Positions 15,626 to 24,926 of a stretch of 64,000 nucleotides of DNA are shown piece by piece; the first letter of the stretch is position 1; each line of letters opens with the position of its first letter. The stretch lies in the NCBI GenBank assembly GCA_036268995.1, contig DATATB010000145.1, positions 1 through 64,000 on the forward strand, in the 5' to 3' direction. Below the pieces are notes generated by a model that saw only the letters and a program-made list of their open reading frames with translations, was not told where the DNA came from and did not search any database. This DNA is from DATATB01 sp036268995. Its GTDB lineage: Bacteria > Planctomycetota > Planctomycetia > Pirellulales > PNKZ01. The position numbers and the translations under genes are program-made.

Positions 15626-17746
15626 ATGACCTGGCCGCTCGTTTCTGATTTCAGCCGCATGTTGCAGAATCCACGGATTGCTTTTCGCGATCCGGAGCTA
15701 CAGCAATGCGCGATCGAGAAAAACGCCCTGGGGCAGCCCAAGCCCCGCTCAGGCAATTTTGCCACGGTCTATCGCGGCCTGCGGCTCGACGGCAGCTCGC
15801 TGGCCTTGCGGGTCTTCAATCGCCGGGCCGACCAGCGCCGGCAGCGGTATGAAGCGGTGAGCGACTACCTGGCCGGCCGGTCGATCGCCAACTTCGTGAG
15901 CTTCGTCTACGACGAACAGGGAATCCGCTCGGGCGCCGATGGCAAACTGTATCCGCTGCTGCGAATGGATTGGGCGCCCGGCGTCACGCTCTTCGATTGG
16001 GCGCGTGACGCCTGCCACGAGCAGCGAACGGCCGACCTGGCGCGCGGGGCAGAGACATGGGCCGAGCTGACGCGCGATCTGGCCGCTCATCACTTGGCGC
16101 ATGGCGACTTGCAGCCAGGCAATGTGTTGGTGGACGAAACGGGCCGCTTCACGCTGGTCGATTACGATTGCCTGGCCGTGCCGGCCCTGATGGGTCAGAC
16201 GAACCTGGAAGTCGGCCTGGCTGCCTATCAGCATCCCGGCCGTGCAGCCGGCACGACGCTGTTTCCCGGCCTGGACAATTTTTCGGCTTTGGTGATCTAC
16301 GTGGCCCTGCGGGCATTGGCGGCCGAGCCCTTGCTATGGGACACGTTTGTCGACGCGCCGGGTTACGACGGACTGTTGTTTCGCAGCGAGGATTTTGCGT
16401 CGCCGCGGACCTCGGCCTTGCGAACGCGGCTCTTGGAATCGGCCGACGAACAGGTGCGCGACCTGGCGCACTACCTGTTCGAGTTGTTGCGATTCGACTT
16501 GCACGACGTTCCGTGCCTTGACGAAGTGCTGCTCTGGTGCCAGTCGTTGGACGAGGTGCTGGCCCGCCGGGATTGGGATCTGGCGGTCAAGCTGGTGGAG
16601 TGCATGGGCGCGGCCGAGACGATTGGCGATGATCTCGTGCCGCTGGTGGGCGAGGCCTATGCCCACGTGGCCGGCCGGCAGGCGCTGGAGCGTGCTCTCA
16701 CGTCGGGCGACGAGGTCGAAATCGCGCGCTGCTACCGGGCGAAGTTGCTCGAGGGCGATCCGCAAGCCGCGCCCCTGTTGTTCTCCGCACGTCAAACGCA
16801 TGCGGCGCAAGCGGCCCTGGCGCAGCTCGAAGCGGACCGCCAGAGCCACGACTGGGCCGCGCTGTGCGCCCATTGGCAAGAGCACGCAGCCATCCTGGCC
16901 GATCGCCCCAGCGCCGAGAGCTATCGCCAAGAGTTCGAATTGCTGTCGCAGGTTGAACAATTGCGCCAGGCGCTCGACCAGCAACCGGCCGCCGATGCGG
17001 CGCAAGTGCAGGCCATTTGGGATCGGCTGCAAGCCCTGGGCGGGCACGCCGCCGCGCAGCCGCTCGAAGCCCGTGCGCAGGAGCTGATCGCCGAGCATCG
17101 CGAGCTGGCCGAATTGAACCGATGCGCGGCCGAGGTCGAGCGCGAAATCACGTTCGCCGCCGACACCCAACTCGTGGCCGCGTGGCGGAACTATCTCAAG
17201 CCGGGCCGGCAACGTGATCCCGCCTTGCGACAACGGGTCGACATGGCGCGGGCCCGCGTCCGGCGTTTGAAATCGCTCAACGAGCTGGCCGGCGTCGTGA
17301 CACTCGAAGGCGAGCAGGCGTTTGTCGAGCGAGCCGCGCAATTGCCGCAAGACTACCATCCCAAGCTAGGGCCGCGACTGCGCTCGGCGACCGAGCGGAT
17401 GACGGCCTGGAGTCAATTGCTGGCGACGCTCGAGGGCCCGACCACGGAAGCCGCCATTGCAGCGGCGGCCGCGGATTGCGAGCGCGTCGGCGCTGGCCGC
17501 TTTCTCAGCGACGACCAGCGGCTGCGTGCTCAATTGGCCGGCCGACGCGCCGCCCTGCTCGGCAAACTCGCAGCCGCCGGCTCGCAGCCCGATGACGCCC
17601 GCGACCGCCAGATATTAGAATTGTGGGATCACGAGCTGCTTGCCGATTGCCGCGAGGCCGAGTCCTGGCGGCTGCTGTATCAAGATGCCCAGCGGCGCGC
17701 GGCGCCCGCGGACTCGCATTCGTCGGAAGAAAAAGAGAGGGCGTAG
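15626..17746 (+). CDS. Atypical protein kinase with long helical C-terminus
   Basis: This 706-residue protein begins with a kinase-like domain (about residues 35-290): glycine loop SGNFATVYRG, a strand SLALRVF where the usual VAIK lysine is Arg, catalytic loop HGDLQPGNVLV at 159-169 with Asp161 and Asn166, and DYD at 179-181 in place of DFG. The remaining 400 residues are Ala/Gln/Glu-rich helices, probably coiled coil. There is no membrane segment. The next gene (vWA) starts three bases after its stop and a PP2C phosphatase follows, so it is the kinase of a TerY-P-like triad. Phosphotransfer is plausible because the HxD, Asn and DxD residues remain, but the Arg substitution is odd. Confidence 0.8.
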   Translation: MTWPLVSDFSRMLQNPRIAFRDPELQQCAIEKNALGQPKPRSGNFATVYRGLRLDGSSLALRVFNRRADQRRQRYEAVSDYLAGRSIANFVSFVYDEQGIRSGADGKLYPLLRMDWAPGVTLFDWARDACHEQRTADLARGAETWAELTRDLAAHHLAHGDLQPGNVLVDETGRFTLVDYDCLAVPALMGQTNLEVGLAAYQHPGRAAGTTLFPGLDNFSALVIYVALRALAAEPLLWDTFVDAPGYDGLLFRSEDFASPRTSALRTRLLESADEQVRDLAHYLFELLRFDLHDVPCLDEVLLWCQSLDEVLARRDWDLAVKLVECMGAAETIGDDLVPLVGEAYAHVAGRQALERALTSGDEVEIARCYRAKLLEGDPQAAPLLFSARQTHAAQAALAQLEADRQSHDWAALCAHWQEHAAILADRPSAESYRQEFELLSQVEQLRQALDQQPAADAAQVQAIWDRLQALGGHAAAQPLEARAQELIAEHRELAELNRCAAEVEREITFAADTQLVAAWRNYLKPGRQRDPALRQRVDMARARVRRLKSLNELAGVVTLEGEQAFVERAAQLPQDYHPKLGPRLRSATERMTAWSQLLATLEGPTTEAAIAAAAADCERVGAGRFLSDDQRLRAQLAGRRAALLGKLAAAGSQPDDARDRQILELWDHELLADCREAESWRLLYQDAQRRAAPADSHSSEEKERA

Positions 17747-17749
17747 CGC

Positions 17750-18610
17750 GTGTGTGCTTATCACCGGGAAATCAGCCGTGATCATAAGACCTGCGTCTTG
17801 TTCCTGCTCGATCGCTCGCAGTCGATGGAGCAGAAGCTGGGGGGCTCGACACGGCGAAAATGCGACGAGCTGGCCTCGGCCGTCAACAACTGGCTGCACA
17901 ACATGGCCATTCGCGCTTCGAGCGACGATGGCATTCGCGACTGGCTCGACGTGGGCGTGATCGGTTATCGCACCACCAAGGAGCTGAAGCCGGCCATCGC
18001 GCCGGCCTTGCAAGGCCCGCTGGCCGGGCGGCCGCTGGTGTCGATTACCGACATTGGCAATCATCCCGCGCGGATCGAGACCAGCACGGAGCAGTTCCGC
18101 GACGAGGCCAGCGGCGAAATGCTCGAAATGGCCAGCGACACGCCGGTGTGGATTGATCCCGAGGCCCAGGGGAGCACGCCCATGTGCCACGTGCTGCAAT
18201 ACGCGCGGCAGGTGCTCACCGGCTGGATTGCCGCGCATCCCGACAGCTTTCCGCCGATGGTGATTCACATTACCGACGGCGAGTCGCAAGATGGCAGCCC
18301 GCTGAAATACGCGGCGGCCGTGCGCGAGCTGGCCACGAGCGACGGCAACGTGCTGTTGTTCAATTGCCACTTGTCGGCGGCCGAGGCCGAGCCGTTTGTG
18401 TTTCCGGCGGCCGAGCCGCACGGCGCGGACCCGTTGGCCGGCGTGCTGTATCAGATGTCGAGCCCGCTGCCCGAGCCGTTTTTTCGCAGCGCGGTGGCCG
18501 AAGGCATGACACTCGAGCCCGGCGCCCGCGGCATGGCCTTCAATGCCGACATGGTGGTGCTGGTGAATTTCCTCGACATGGGAACGCGGGCGGCGGCGAA
18601 TATGAGATAG
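17750..18610 (+). CDS. von Willebrand factor A domain protein (TerY-like)
   Basis: This 286-residue cytosolic protein has a vWA domain with a complete MIDAS start, LFLLDRSQSM (Asp21, Ser23, Ser25), a central GSTPM threonine and an MVIHITDGESQDGSP segment with the later acidic residues. Such domains hold a metal ion and mediate regulated protein-protein contact. The GTG at 17750 follows AGAGAGG at good spacing and sits three bases after the kinase stop, so the two are co-translated. Position between a kinase and a PP2C phosphatase matches the TerY-P triad known from tellurium-resistance-type stress systems; its binding partner here is unknown. Confidence 0.85.
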   Translation: MCAYHREISRDHKTCVLFLLDRSQSMEQKLGGSTRRKCDELASAVNNWLHNMAIRASSDDGIRDWLDVGVIGYRTTKELKPAIAPALQGPLAGRPLVSITDIGNHPARIETSTEQFRDEASGEMLEMASDTPVWIDPEAQGSTPMCHVLQYARQVLTGWIAAHPDSFPPMVIHITDGESQDGSPLKYAAAVRELATSDGNVLLFNCHLSAAEAEPFVFPAAEPHGADPLAGVLYQMSSPLPEPFFRSAVAEGMTLEPGARGMAFNADMVVLVNFLDMGTRAAANMR

Positions 18611-18614
18611 GCAG

Positions 18615-18646
18615 AAGTGAATAGTGAAAAGTGAAAAGTGAAAAGT
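18615..18646 (+). repeat. AGTGAAA heptamer tandem repeat
   Basis: Four imperfect copies of AGTGAAA/AGTGAAT run through the short gap between the vWA and PP2C genes and include the GTG start of the latter. No ribosome-binding site other than this repeat is visible, so changes in copy number could affect translation of the phosphatase. Confidence 0.6.
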
Positions 18647-19394
18647 GTTCTTCGAGCATCAAACCTTCTGGCTGGCCAAAGATCGCGAGCATGAGGCGGC
18701 GTACCAGGACGCCTGTGCGGTTGATGCCGAGCGTGGGTTGGCGGCGATTGCCGATGGGGTTTCGGCCAGCCTGTTTTCCGGACGCTGGGCCAAGATGCTG
18801 GTCGAAGCGGCGGTGAAACATCCGCCCCGCGGGGATGCCGCGACCGGCGGGAATTCATGGAGTGCCTGGCTCGAACCGTTGCGGCGGCAGTGGGCGGCAT
18901 CGATCGATCCGCAGGCCTTGGCCTGGCATCAGCGGCCCAAGCTGCACACCGGCGCGCTCTCGACACTCTTGTGGATCGAGCCGGCCGGTGGCGACTCGGC
19001 TGGCCTGGAGCTGGACTGCCGAGCCGTGGGCGACAGTTGCCTGCTGCACGTTCGCCAGGGTGCATTGCTGCGGGCCTTCCCGCTGGAGGCCAGCCAGGCG
19101 TTTACGGATTCGCCCTGCGCGCTGGGCAGCGTCGACCGGCAACGCGATCATCTGATCGAGGTCAGCGATTGCCGCTGCCAGTGCCAGGCCGGCGACTGGC
19201 TGGTGCTCTGCACCGACGCCTTGGCCGCCTGGGTTTTGCGCGGCTATGAAATAGGCCGCCCGCCCGACTGGCCGGCATGGTGGCAACTGTCGCTCGCCGG
19301 GTGGCAAGACACGATGCTCGATCTTCGCCAGCGAGGCGAGTTACGCTACGACGATACGACCTTGCTGCTTTTGCGGGTCGGCGCTGCGAAATGA
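18645..19394 (+). CDS. PP2C-family protein phosphatase
   Basis: About 249 residues. The motifs follow the PP2C order: QDACAVDAERGLAAIADGVS with the metal-binding Asp37-Gly pair, LHTGALSTLLWIE, VGDSCLLHV (GDS motif), LVLCTDALAAWVL (TDG-like, Gly replaced by Ala), and YDDTTLLLLRV (DD pair) near the end. It should remove phosphate from Ser/Thr, presumably opposing the kinase two genes upstream. No membrane segments. The start is GTG 18645, embedded in the AGTGAAA repeat. It closes the kinase-vWA-phosphatase triad. Confidence 0.85.
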   Translation: MFFEHQTFWLAKDREHEAAYQDACAVDAERGLAAIADGVSASLFSGRWAKMLVEAAVKHPPRGDAATGGNSWSAWLEPLRRQWAASIDPQALAWHQRPKLHTGALSTLLWIEPAGGDSAGLELDCRAVGDSCLLHVRQGALLRAFPLEASQAFTDSPCALGSVDRQRDHLIEVSDCRCQCQAGDWLVLCTDALAAWVLRGYEIGRPPDWPAWWQLSLAGWQDTMLDLRQRGELRYDDTTLLLLRVGAAK

Positions 19395-19536
19395 GCACTG
19401 CGAAGTGACGCGACAAGAGCCGCCGCGCATTACTTCCTCGTAAGAAAGTGTGCCCGCGGCCGTCTGGTTGCGTAATGCCGTATGTCGTCCGAGCCGGATT
19501 GCATCGAATTGCGTCAAATGGTTGAAACCCAACGGC

Positions 19537-19566
19537 TTGCGGCCCGGATTTGGCGGAGCATAGAAT
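19537..19566 (+). promoter_or_regulatory. Candidate promoter before the zinc-ribbon/TM gene
   Basis: TTGCGG (19537-19542) and TAGAAT (19561-19566) are spaced by 18 bases, in the 210-base gap before the gene at 19605. This would start a second transcript covering the SrfC/SrfB part of the cluster. Pattern match only. Confidence 0.3.
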
Positions 19567-19604
19567 CGAGAGTATTGAATCCCGCGTGGTGGACATAGGT
19601 AACG

Positions 19605-22262
19605 ATGGCTGCCTGCATCCTACGCATTGACCTGTCGGCCGCCGCGCGCGACTTTCAGCTTGTCGCCATCGAGGCGGGCGTGCCGCTACTGGACCGCACC
19701 GGCGCCAACTACGCTACCCTGCGGCGCTGGCTGGGCACGTTTGTGGCCGAGCCAGTGTGGGAGGCTGACGAGTCGGTCCTGTTTTTCATAGCCGATGAAC
19801 AAGGCGGCCGGCTCGAGCAGGTCGATTGCTCGCCCGCGACGACGGCCGATTTGCAAGGCCCGCTGAAAGAAGAAGTCGAGGCCTTTCTCGGCCGGCTGGG
19901 CAAGATCAAGCCGATCACCGAGTTCGAAAAGCAGCTTCTGCCGCTGGTGTCGCAGCGACTGAGTACCTTGCGCGGCGGCGGACATGGCGACGAAGACTGC
20001 CAGTTCTTCAAGTGCCGGCGCGGCAAGGGCAACTGGCGGCTCGTCTGGTGCTGGGCCCACAAGCGCAAAGATTTGCAGCCGGCCACGGCCACGATCTGCC
20101 CGCGCGAGGACTGCTCGCAACTGTACCTCGTGCGCCGCGGGGCCAAAGCTCGCTGCCCGCGCTGCTCGGCTGCCGCCCGCGGGGCTCCGCCTAGTTCGGC
20201 CGGCCGCAAACTAGCGTGGGCCACACTCGTGCTGCTCCTGCTGCTAGGCGGCGCCGCGGCGTATCTGGCGACCGGCCCCCAGGATCTCGCGGTGACGCCG
20301 CAACAGTGGTCGGGGCCTGCCGGCAGCCGCATTACGTTCGCGGTGAATCAGCGGTATTGGCGATTCTGGAACCGCGATGTCACGTCGCGCGTCGTGGCCC
20401 AAGCGCACGATCGTCGCAAGCTTGAATTCGAGCCTGGCGGCAGCCTGGCCAAGGCTTTGGCGCCGGGAAAAACTTCGGCCAGCTTTTTTCTCGATGACCA
20501 GCGTGCCGAAGTGCCGGTGGACATCGGCCCGCCCAAGGCGCCCGATTCGATGGTCGTCGAGCCTGGCAGCGTCAGCGTGGCGGTGGGCAGCACGGCGCCG
20601 TTGAAAGTGATCGGCAAATATGGCAATGATCTAGCGATTGATCTATCCGGAATGGTGAGCTGGCTACCACAGAACACACAGATTGCCAGCGTGGCCCTTG
20701 GCCGCGTCGAAGGCCAGAACGAAGGCAAAACGACCTTAAAGGCCCGCTTCATCGGTACCCCAGGTGCCGCGCCCGAAGCTTCGGTTGCTGTGACCGTGAC
20801 GCCGGCCGCGCTGAAAACACTGGCCATCCGCTTCGATCCGCCGAAGTTTTCCGTCGGCTCGCGCAGCAAGCTCCGTGTGATGGCCACCGATGCCGCCGGC
20901 CGCGAGCACGAGGTCATCGGCTCGTCGCAGCTGAAGCTCGAGGTCGATCCTCCGGCAATCGCCGAGATCAACGCCGATTGGCTTGTGGGCCGCGAGGACG
21001 GTGCGGCCATGATCCGCGCGACCCTGGGCAAACTAACTGCCGAAGCGACTTTCGATGTTGCGCCGGCCGCAGTGAGCTATACAGTGGCCAACACGGTGCT
21101 CAGCGTGCAGCCCGAGCATCTGACGATGGCCGTGGACGAAACGCTTCCCTTGAGCATCGTGGCCGGCGGCAGCGAGCCGGTGGTGCTGGCGACGTCCGAT
21201 CCCAAGGTCGTGGATGTTCCGGGCAATGACGACGTGGTCGTGGGCCGCGGGCCCGGCCATGCCGAGATTACCGTCAGCCAAGGGAAGAAGCACAAGACGG
21301 TGCAGGTCGATGTCGTGGACTCGCCGATCGTCAAGTTGTGGATCGAGCCGATGCTGGCCACGGTGGCGGTCGGCAGTGATCTGCCGATTCGCGTCATGGG
21401 TCTCACGAAGTCGGGCGTTGAACTGCAGGTGGCGCCGGATCGGCTCAAGTGGTCGGCCGTGCCTGCCAAGGAATATGCCCAGTTCGATTCCAGCAAGCTG
21501 CTGCTGCGCGGTGTCGCCCCGACGCCCAAAGAAAAAGAACAAGAGCTTGTGGCGACATTGGGTCCCGACGTCAGCGCGACGGCAATCGTCGACGTGTATC
21601 CGCCCGGCATGCCGCTGGCCGAGCACGACACGCTCAAACATTCGGACAAAATCGTCGGCACCGGCCGCGTGGACACGAGCAACCATGATATCGATTTCGG
21701 CAAGTATCCGAGCATCGGCGGAGGCGGCGGCGTCGGGCACGGCAAGGGCAAGCACGGTCGCGGCGGCGGTGGCACCGGTGGAGGCGGTACCGGCGGCGGT
21801 GGGCGTGGTGTCGGCGGCGCGGGCACCGGCGGCTACGATGGCACGACCGTGATCAAACACCGACACGGTGATCGCGTCGTGGTTCGCGACGGGCATACCG
21901 TCATTGATGATGGGCGGACGGTCGTGGGCATCGGCGATCGAACGGTCGACGTGTCGTCCGACGATGCACTGGTCGTGCGCGATGTCCGGCTGCTGGGCGT
22001 CCACATCAGTGAGATCACGCCCAAGGACTTTCGGGCCGAATTCGAGCTGGATTTGGCCCAGAAGGGCCAGTATCGGCTGGTTGACGACGATCATCAATCG
22101 CTAAGCGAATGGACCGAACTGGGCCCCAGCTCCAACGCCCGGCTCACGGCCCAATCGATGCCGCGCACCGGCGACGACGAATATGATCCGTTCGTGGAGC
22201 GAAAAATCGACGGCAAGAGCAGGTATTTCCAACTGCCTTTCGCACTCAAGTTGCAAAAATAA
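19605..22262 (+). CDS. Zinc-ribbon, single-TM protein with Big-like repeats
   Basis: This 885-residue protein starts with an unrecognised domain (about 1-160; LRRWLGTFVAEPVWEADESV and FKCRRGKGNWRLVWCW) followed by a zinc ribbon (CPREDC at 165-170 and a later CPRC). A membrane helix spans about 203-225. The outside part holds three or four Ig/Big2-like repeats (for example MVVEPGSVSVAVGSTAPLK), a Gly-rich linker (about 705-745) and a C-terminal beta-rich domain. The N-terminal domain, ribbon and helix are shared with the protein encoded at 31583-33637. It lies between the PP2C gene and srfC-like; an envelope anchor or sensor role is inferred. Confidence 0.65.
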   Translation: MAACILRIDLSAAARDFQLVAIEAGVPLLDRTGANYATLRRWLGTFVAEPVWEADESVLFFIADEQGGRLEQVDCSPATTADLQGPLKEEVEAFLGRLGKIKPITEFEKQLLPLVSQRLSTLRGGGHGDEDCQFFKCRRGKGNWRLVWCWAHKRKDLQPATATICPREDCSQLYLVRRGAKARCPRCSAAARGAPPSSAGRKLAWATLVLLLLLGGAAAYLATGPQDLAVTPQQWSGPAGSRITFAVNQRYWRFWNRDVTSRVVAQAHDRRKLEFEPGGSLAKALAPGKTSASFFLDDQRAEVPVDIGPPKAPDSMVVEPGSVSVAVGSTAPLKVIGKYGNDLAIDLSGMVSWLPQNTQIASVALGRVEGQNEGKTTLKARFIGTPGAAPEASVAVTVTPAALKTLAIRFDPPKFSVGSRSKLRVMATDAAGREHEVIGSSQLKLEVDPPAIAEINADWLVGREDGAAMIRATLGKLTAEATFDVAPAAVSYTVANTVLSVQPEHLTMAVDETLPLSIVAGGSEPVVLATSDPKVVDVPGNDDVVVGRGPGHAEITVSQGKKHKTVQVDVVDSPIVKLWIEPMLATVAVGSDLPIRVMGLTKSGVELQVAPDRLKWSAVPAKEYAQFDSSKLLLRGVAPTPKEKEQELVATLGPDVSATAIVDVYPPGMPLAEHDTLKHSDKIVGTGRVDTSNHDIDFGKYPSIGGGGGVGHGKGKHGRGGGGTGGGGTGGGGRGVGGAGTGGYDGTTVIKHRHGDRVVVRDGHTVIDDGRTVVGIGDRTVDVSSDDALVVRDVRLLGVHISEITPKDFRAEFELDLAQKGQYRLVDDDHQSLSEWTELGPSSNARLTAQSMPRTGDDEYDPFVERKIDGKSRYFQLPFALKLQK

Positions 22263-22323
22263 CGACTCGCTGCGGGCAAAACCACCGTACCACCACCGAT
22301 CTGCCGCACAGAAACAAGCAAAC

Positions 22324-24885
22324 GTGGGTTTTCCAGACGATCGCGATCTCGAGTTGCAGCGCCAAGCCGAGCGAGCCGAAATGCTCGCCGGCGATTTGGC
22401 TCATTGGGTGGCCACGTTCAATCAGCAGCGCATCGAGCGAGACATCGCTCCGATTGCCGATGCGGATGAGTTCGAGCTGACGCGGCTGCGCCGCCAGGCT
22501 TCGAATCTTTATCGCTCGTCGCGCGTGCCGGTGGCGGCCGCCGTTTACGGCCCTTCGCAAGTGGGCAAGAGCTTGTTTGTGGGCCGCGTGCTGGCCCCCA
22601 CCAGCGAAGATTACAGCCCGCTGGGACGCGACGAGCAAAACGGCGAGCCCGGCTACTTTTCGCAACTTTCGTTCGATACGGACCTGAATCCGCAAAGCGG
22701 CTCGAACGAGGCCACGGCCCTGGTCACGCGCTTCACGACCAAGGACCGCATCTCGGCCAATACGCCGCGCGACTTTCCGGTCATGGTTCGGGCACTCACT
22801 CGGGCCCAATGGCTGCGCGTGCTGGCCCGTGGGTTTTCCATCGAATGCGTCGCGTCCGAAAAAGACTGGGCGCCCGACGAGCTCGAAGCTTTGCTGCAAG
22901 AACTCAATCGCCGCTATCCGGCCGAGCAGATCGACCGCGACTGGCGGATGGACCTGCTGGACGTGTACGCCAGCATGCGGTCGTGCGATCCACGGGGCTT
23001 CAAGTCTGACGAGTCGGTGTTCAGCGGCCTATTGTCGCGCTATCCACTGGCCAACGAAGGTTACGTGGCGCTGGCGGCCAACTTGTTCTGGAGCAATTGG
23101 CGTTCGCTGACCGTGCTGTTTTTGCGGATCGACAGTTTTCTGACCAAGATTCGCTCGTCCAGTGCCGATCCGCGCGATCCGGTTGTGCTGTTGCATTGGG
23201 CCGGTGTCCGGTTCCTGCTCGACAGCCAACGGGCCAAGGTTCACGAGCGCCGCTCGTCGCACTGTTTTCGCCGCGTGGAATGGGCCGACTTTCGATTGGC
23301 CCAGCGCAGCGGCTGGCACGTGCTCGAATATCACCCCGGCCAGGGTGGCGGAGACGAACCGCTGGAAACGATCCAGGCCGCCATGCTCGAGCTGGTCGTG
23401 CCGATCCTGCCGCACCGGCTCAGCGAGGATTGGCGGCGGGTGATCGAGTTTATCGACATCCTCGACATCCCCGGCCTCCGCGCCGGCCGGCAAGGTTCGG
23501 AGCAGGGCAAACGCTCGTCGGCCGAGACGCTCGAAGAGCAAATGGAGATCATCAAGCGCGGCAAGGTGGCTTATCTCTTCGAGCGCTACACCGACGAGAT
23601 GCAGATTCAAACGCTGTTGCTGCTGGCCCGCGGCGGCAACCTGGAAGTCACCTCGCAGATGAAGGCCAACCTCGACCGCTGGGGTCGGGCCCGCTATGGC
23701 GAAGACGTCTGGCCGCAGCGCGTGAGCGACGCGGTGCCGGCCTTGTTCCTGGGCATCACAGGCATCGACGAGGAGTTTCGCAACCGCAGCGAATACGCCG
23801 ACGCGATGCTCTACGAGACCCGGCTCGCGCAACTGGCCGACGCGCTGGGTCCGGTGCTCAACGATTTCGGCGGCCGCGGCAAGAATTTCAATAACATTTA
23901 TCCGTTGCGTTACCCCGGCACCTGGGACGCCGACCAGAAGCAGCGCGAGCGCGAGGGGCCCGAGAAGTGGCAACGCGCCGGCGAAGCGTTTGTGAAATCG
24001 CCCCTCGTCGGCCGCTACGTGGCTTCGGCCGCCGAGCGCTGGGAGGCCGCCATGCGCGACGCCGACGGCGGCTTGTCGCTGATCAGCGAACGCTGGCGGG
24101 CCGTGACCTCGGCCGTCGGCAAGCAGGATCAGTTGGCGCAGCGCATTCACGAAGTCTACGGCCGGCTGTTGCAACTCAGCCGCTCGTGGGTCGTCAATCC
24201 CGACTCGAACCTCGATCGCCAGCAGCGCAGCCAGTGCGCGGCCAAAGTGCTCGACTGGCTCGAGTCCGAGCCGCAGGCCGTGTACCAGCGCGTGCAAGCC
24301 TTGCGCGGGGCGCTCTGCTTTCGCGAGGGCGACCAGTGGGCGCTGGCCGATCTGGCCGACATGCCCATGCGCGGCGGGCTGGGGCGTCCCGACGCGCTCG
24401 AACACCGCTTGCCCGAGCATCTCAAGCAATTCCTGCACGAGTGGGCCAGCCATGCGGTGCCGCAGAAGTGGGAGCAGCTTACGGCCGGCGCCGGCGGCTC
24501 CTGGCTGTCGCTCGACGACGTGGGCCGGCTGGCCCGGTATCTGCGCGACTATCTCTGCTCGCCGGGCGTGTTCGACGACATCAACCGGCGGCTGGTGCGG
24601 ATCGTGGGGCTCAAGCTGCGCGACGAAACGGCCCGGCGTCACGCTCGGCGTAAATACGTGCGGCTGTTCCTGAACGATATCGTGATGACGCCCGGCGTGC
24701 TCGACCATCGACTGGCCGCGGCCGCGGCTGCCGAGCGCGAACGCTTCGGGCTGATGGCCCCGCTGGTGGCCCATTGGCGCCAGAGCCTGGCTGCATCGCT
24801 GGCCGCCGGCGCGGGGGCCGAAGTGCTCGTTCCCGCCGGCAACGCCGAGCTGGGCGAACTGCTGGCTCCGTATCCCGAACCTTGA
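22324..24885 (+). CDS. SrfC-like dynamin-type GTPase (putative virulence factor family)
   Basis: About 853 residues from GTG 22324. A short coiled start is followed by a P-loop, GPSQVGKS (76-83), and a G3-type motif in FIDILDIPGLR (Asp-x-Pro-Gly at 381-384). A possible G4 is GITGIDEEF. The rest is mainly helical, as in dynamin-like proteins, and the layout matches the SrfC family of putative virulence factors found next to SrfB. No signal peptide. The start is uncertain: the ribosome-binding site is weak and ATG 22381 is an alternative. srfB-like follows after 41 bases. A membrane-remodelling or assembly GTPase is inferred from the fold only. Confidence 0.8.
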   Translation: MGFPDDRDLELQRQAERAEMLAGDLAHWVATFNQQRIERDIAPIADADEFELTRLRRQASNLYRSSRVPVAAAVYGPSQVGKSLFVGRVLAPTSEDYSPLGRDEQNGEPGYFSQLSFDTDLNPQSGSNEATALVTRFTTKDRISANTPRDFPVMVRALTRAQWLRVLARGFSIECVASEKDWAPDELEALLQELNRRYPAEQIDRDWRMDLLDVYASMRSCDPRGFKSDESVFSGLLSRYPLANEGYVALAANLFWSNWRSLTVLFLRIDSFLTKIRSSSADPRDPVVLLHWAGVRFLLDSQRAKVHERRSSHCFRRVEWADFRLAQRSGWHVLEYHPGQGGGDEPLETIQAAMLELVVPILPHRLSEDWRRVIEFIDILDIPGLRAGRQGSEQGKRSSAETLEEQMEIIKRGKVAYLFERYTDEMQIQTLLLLARGGNLEVTSQMKANLDRWGRARYGEDVWPQRVSDAVPALFLGITGIDEEFRNRSEYADAMLYETRLAQLADALGPVLNDFGGRGKNFNNIYPLRYPGTWDADQKQREREGPEKWQRAGEAFVKSPLVGRYVASAAERWEAAMRDADGGLSLISERWRAVTSAVGKQDQLAQRIHEVYGRLLQLSRSWVVNPDSNLDRQQRSQCAAKVLDWLESEPQAVYQRVQALRGALCFREGDQWALADLADMPMRGGLGRPDALEHRLPEHLKQFLHEWASHAVPQKWEQLTAGAGGSWLSLDDVGRLARYLRDYLCSPGVFDDINRRLVRIVGLKLRDETARRHARRKYVRLFLNDIVMTPGVLDHRLAAAAAAERERFGLMAPLVAHWRQSLAASLAAGAGAEVLVPAGNAELGELLAPYPEP

Positions 24886-24926
24886 GGCCCGGGCACCCGT
24901 AACGACACACCCCTTTACGACCGTCC

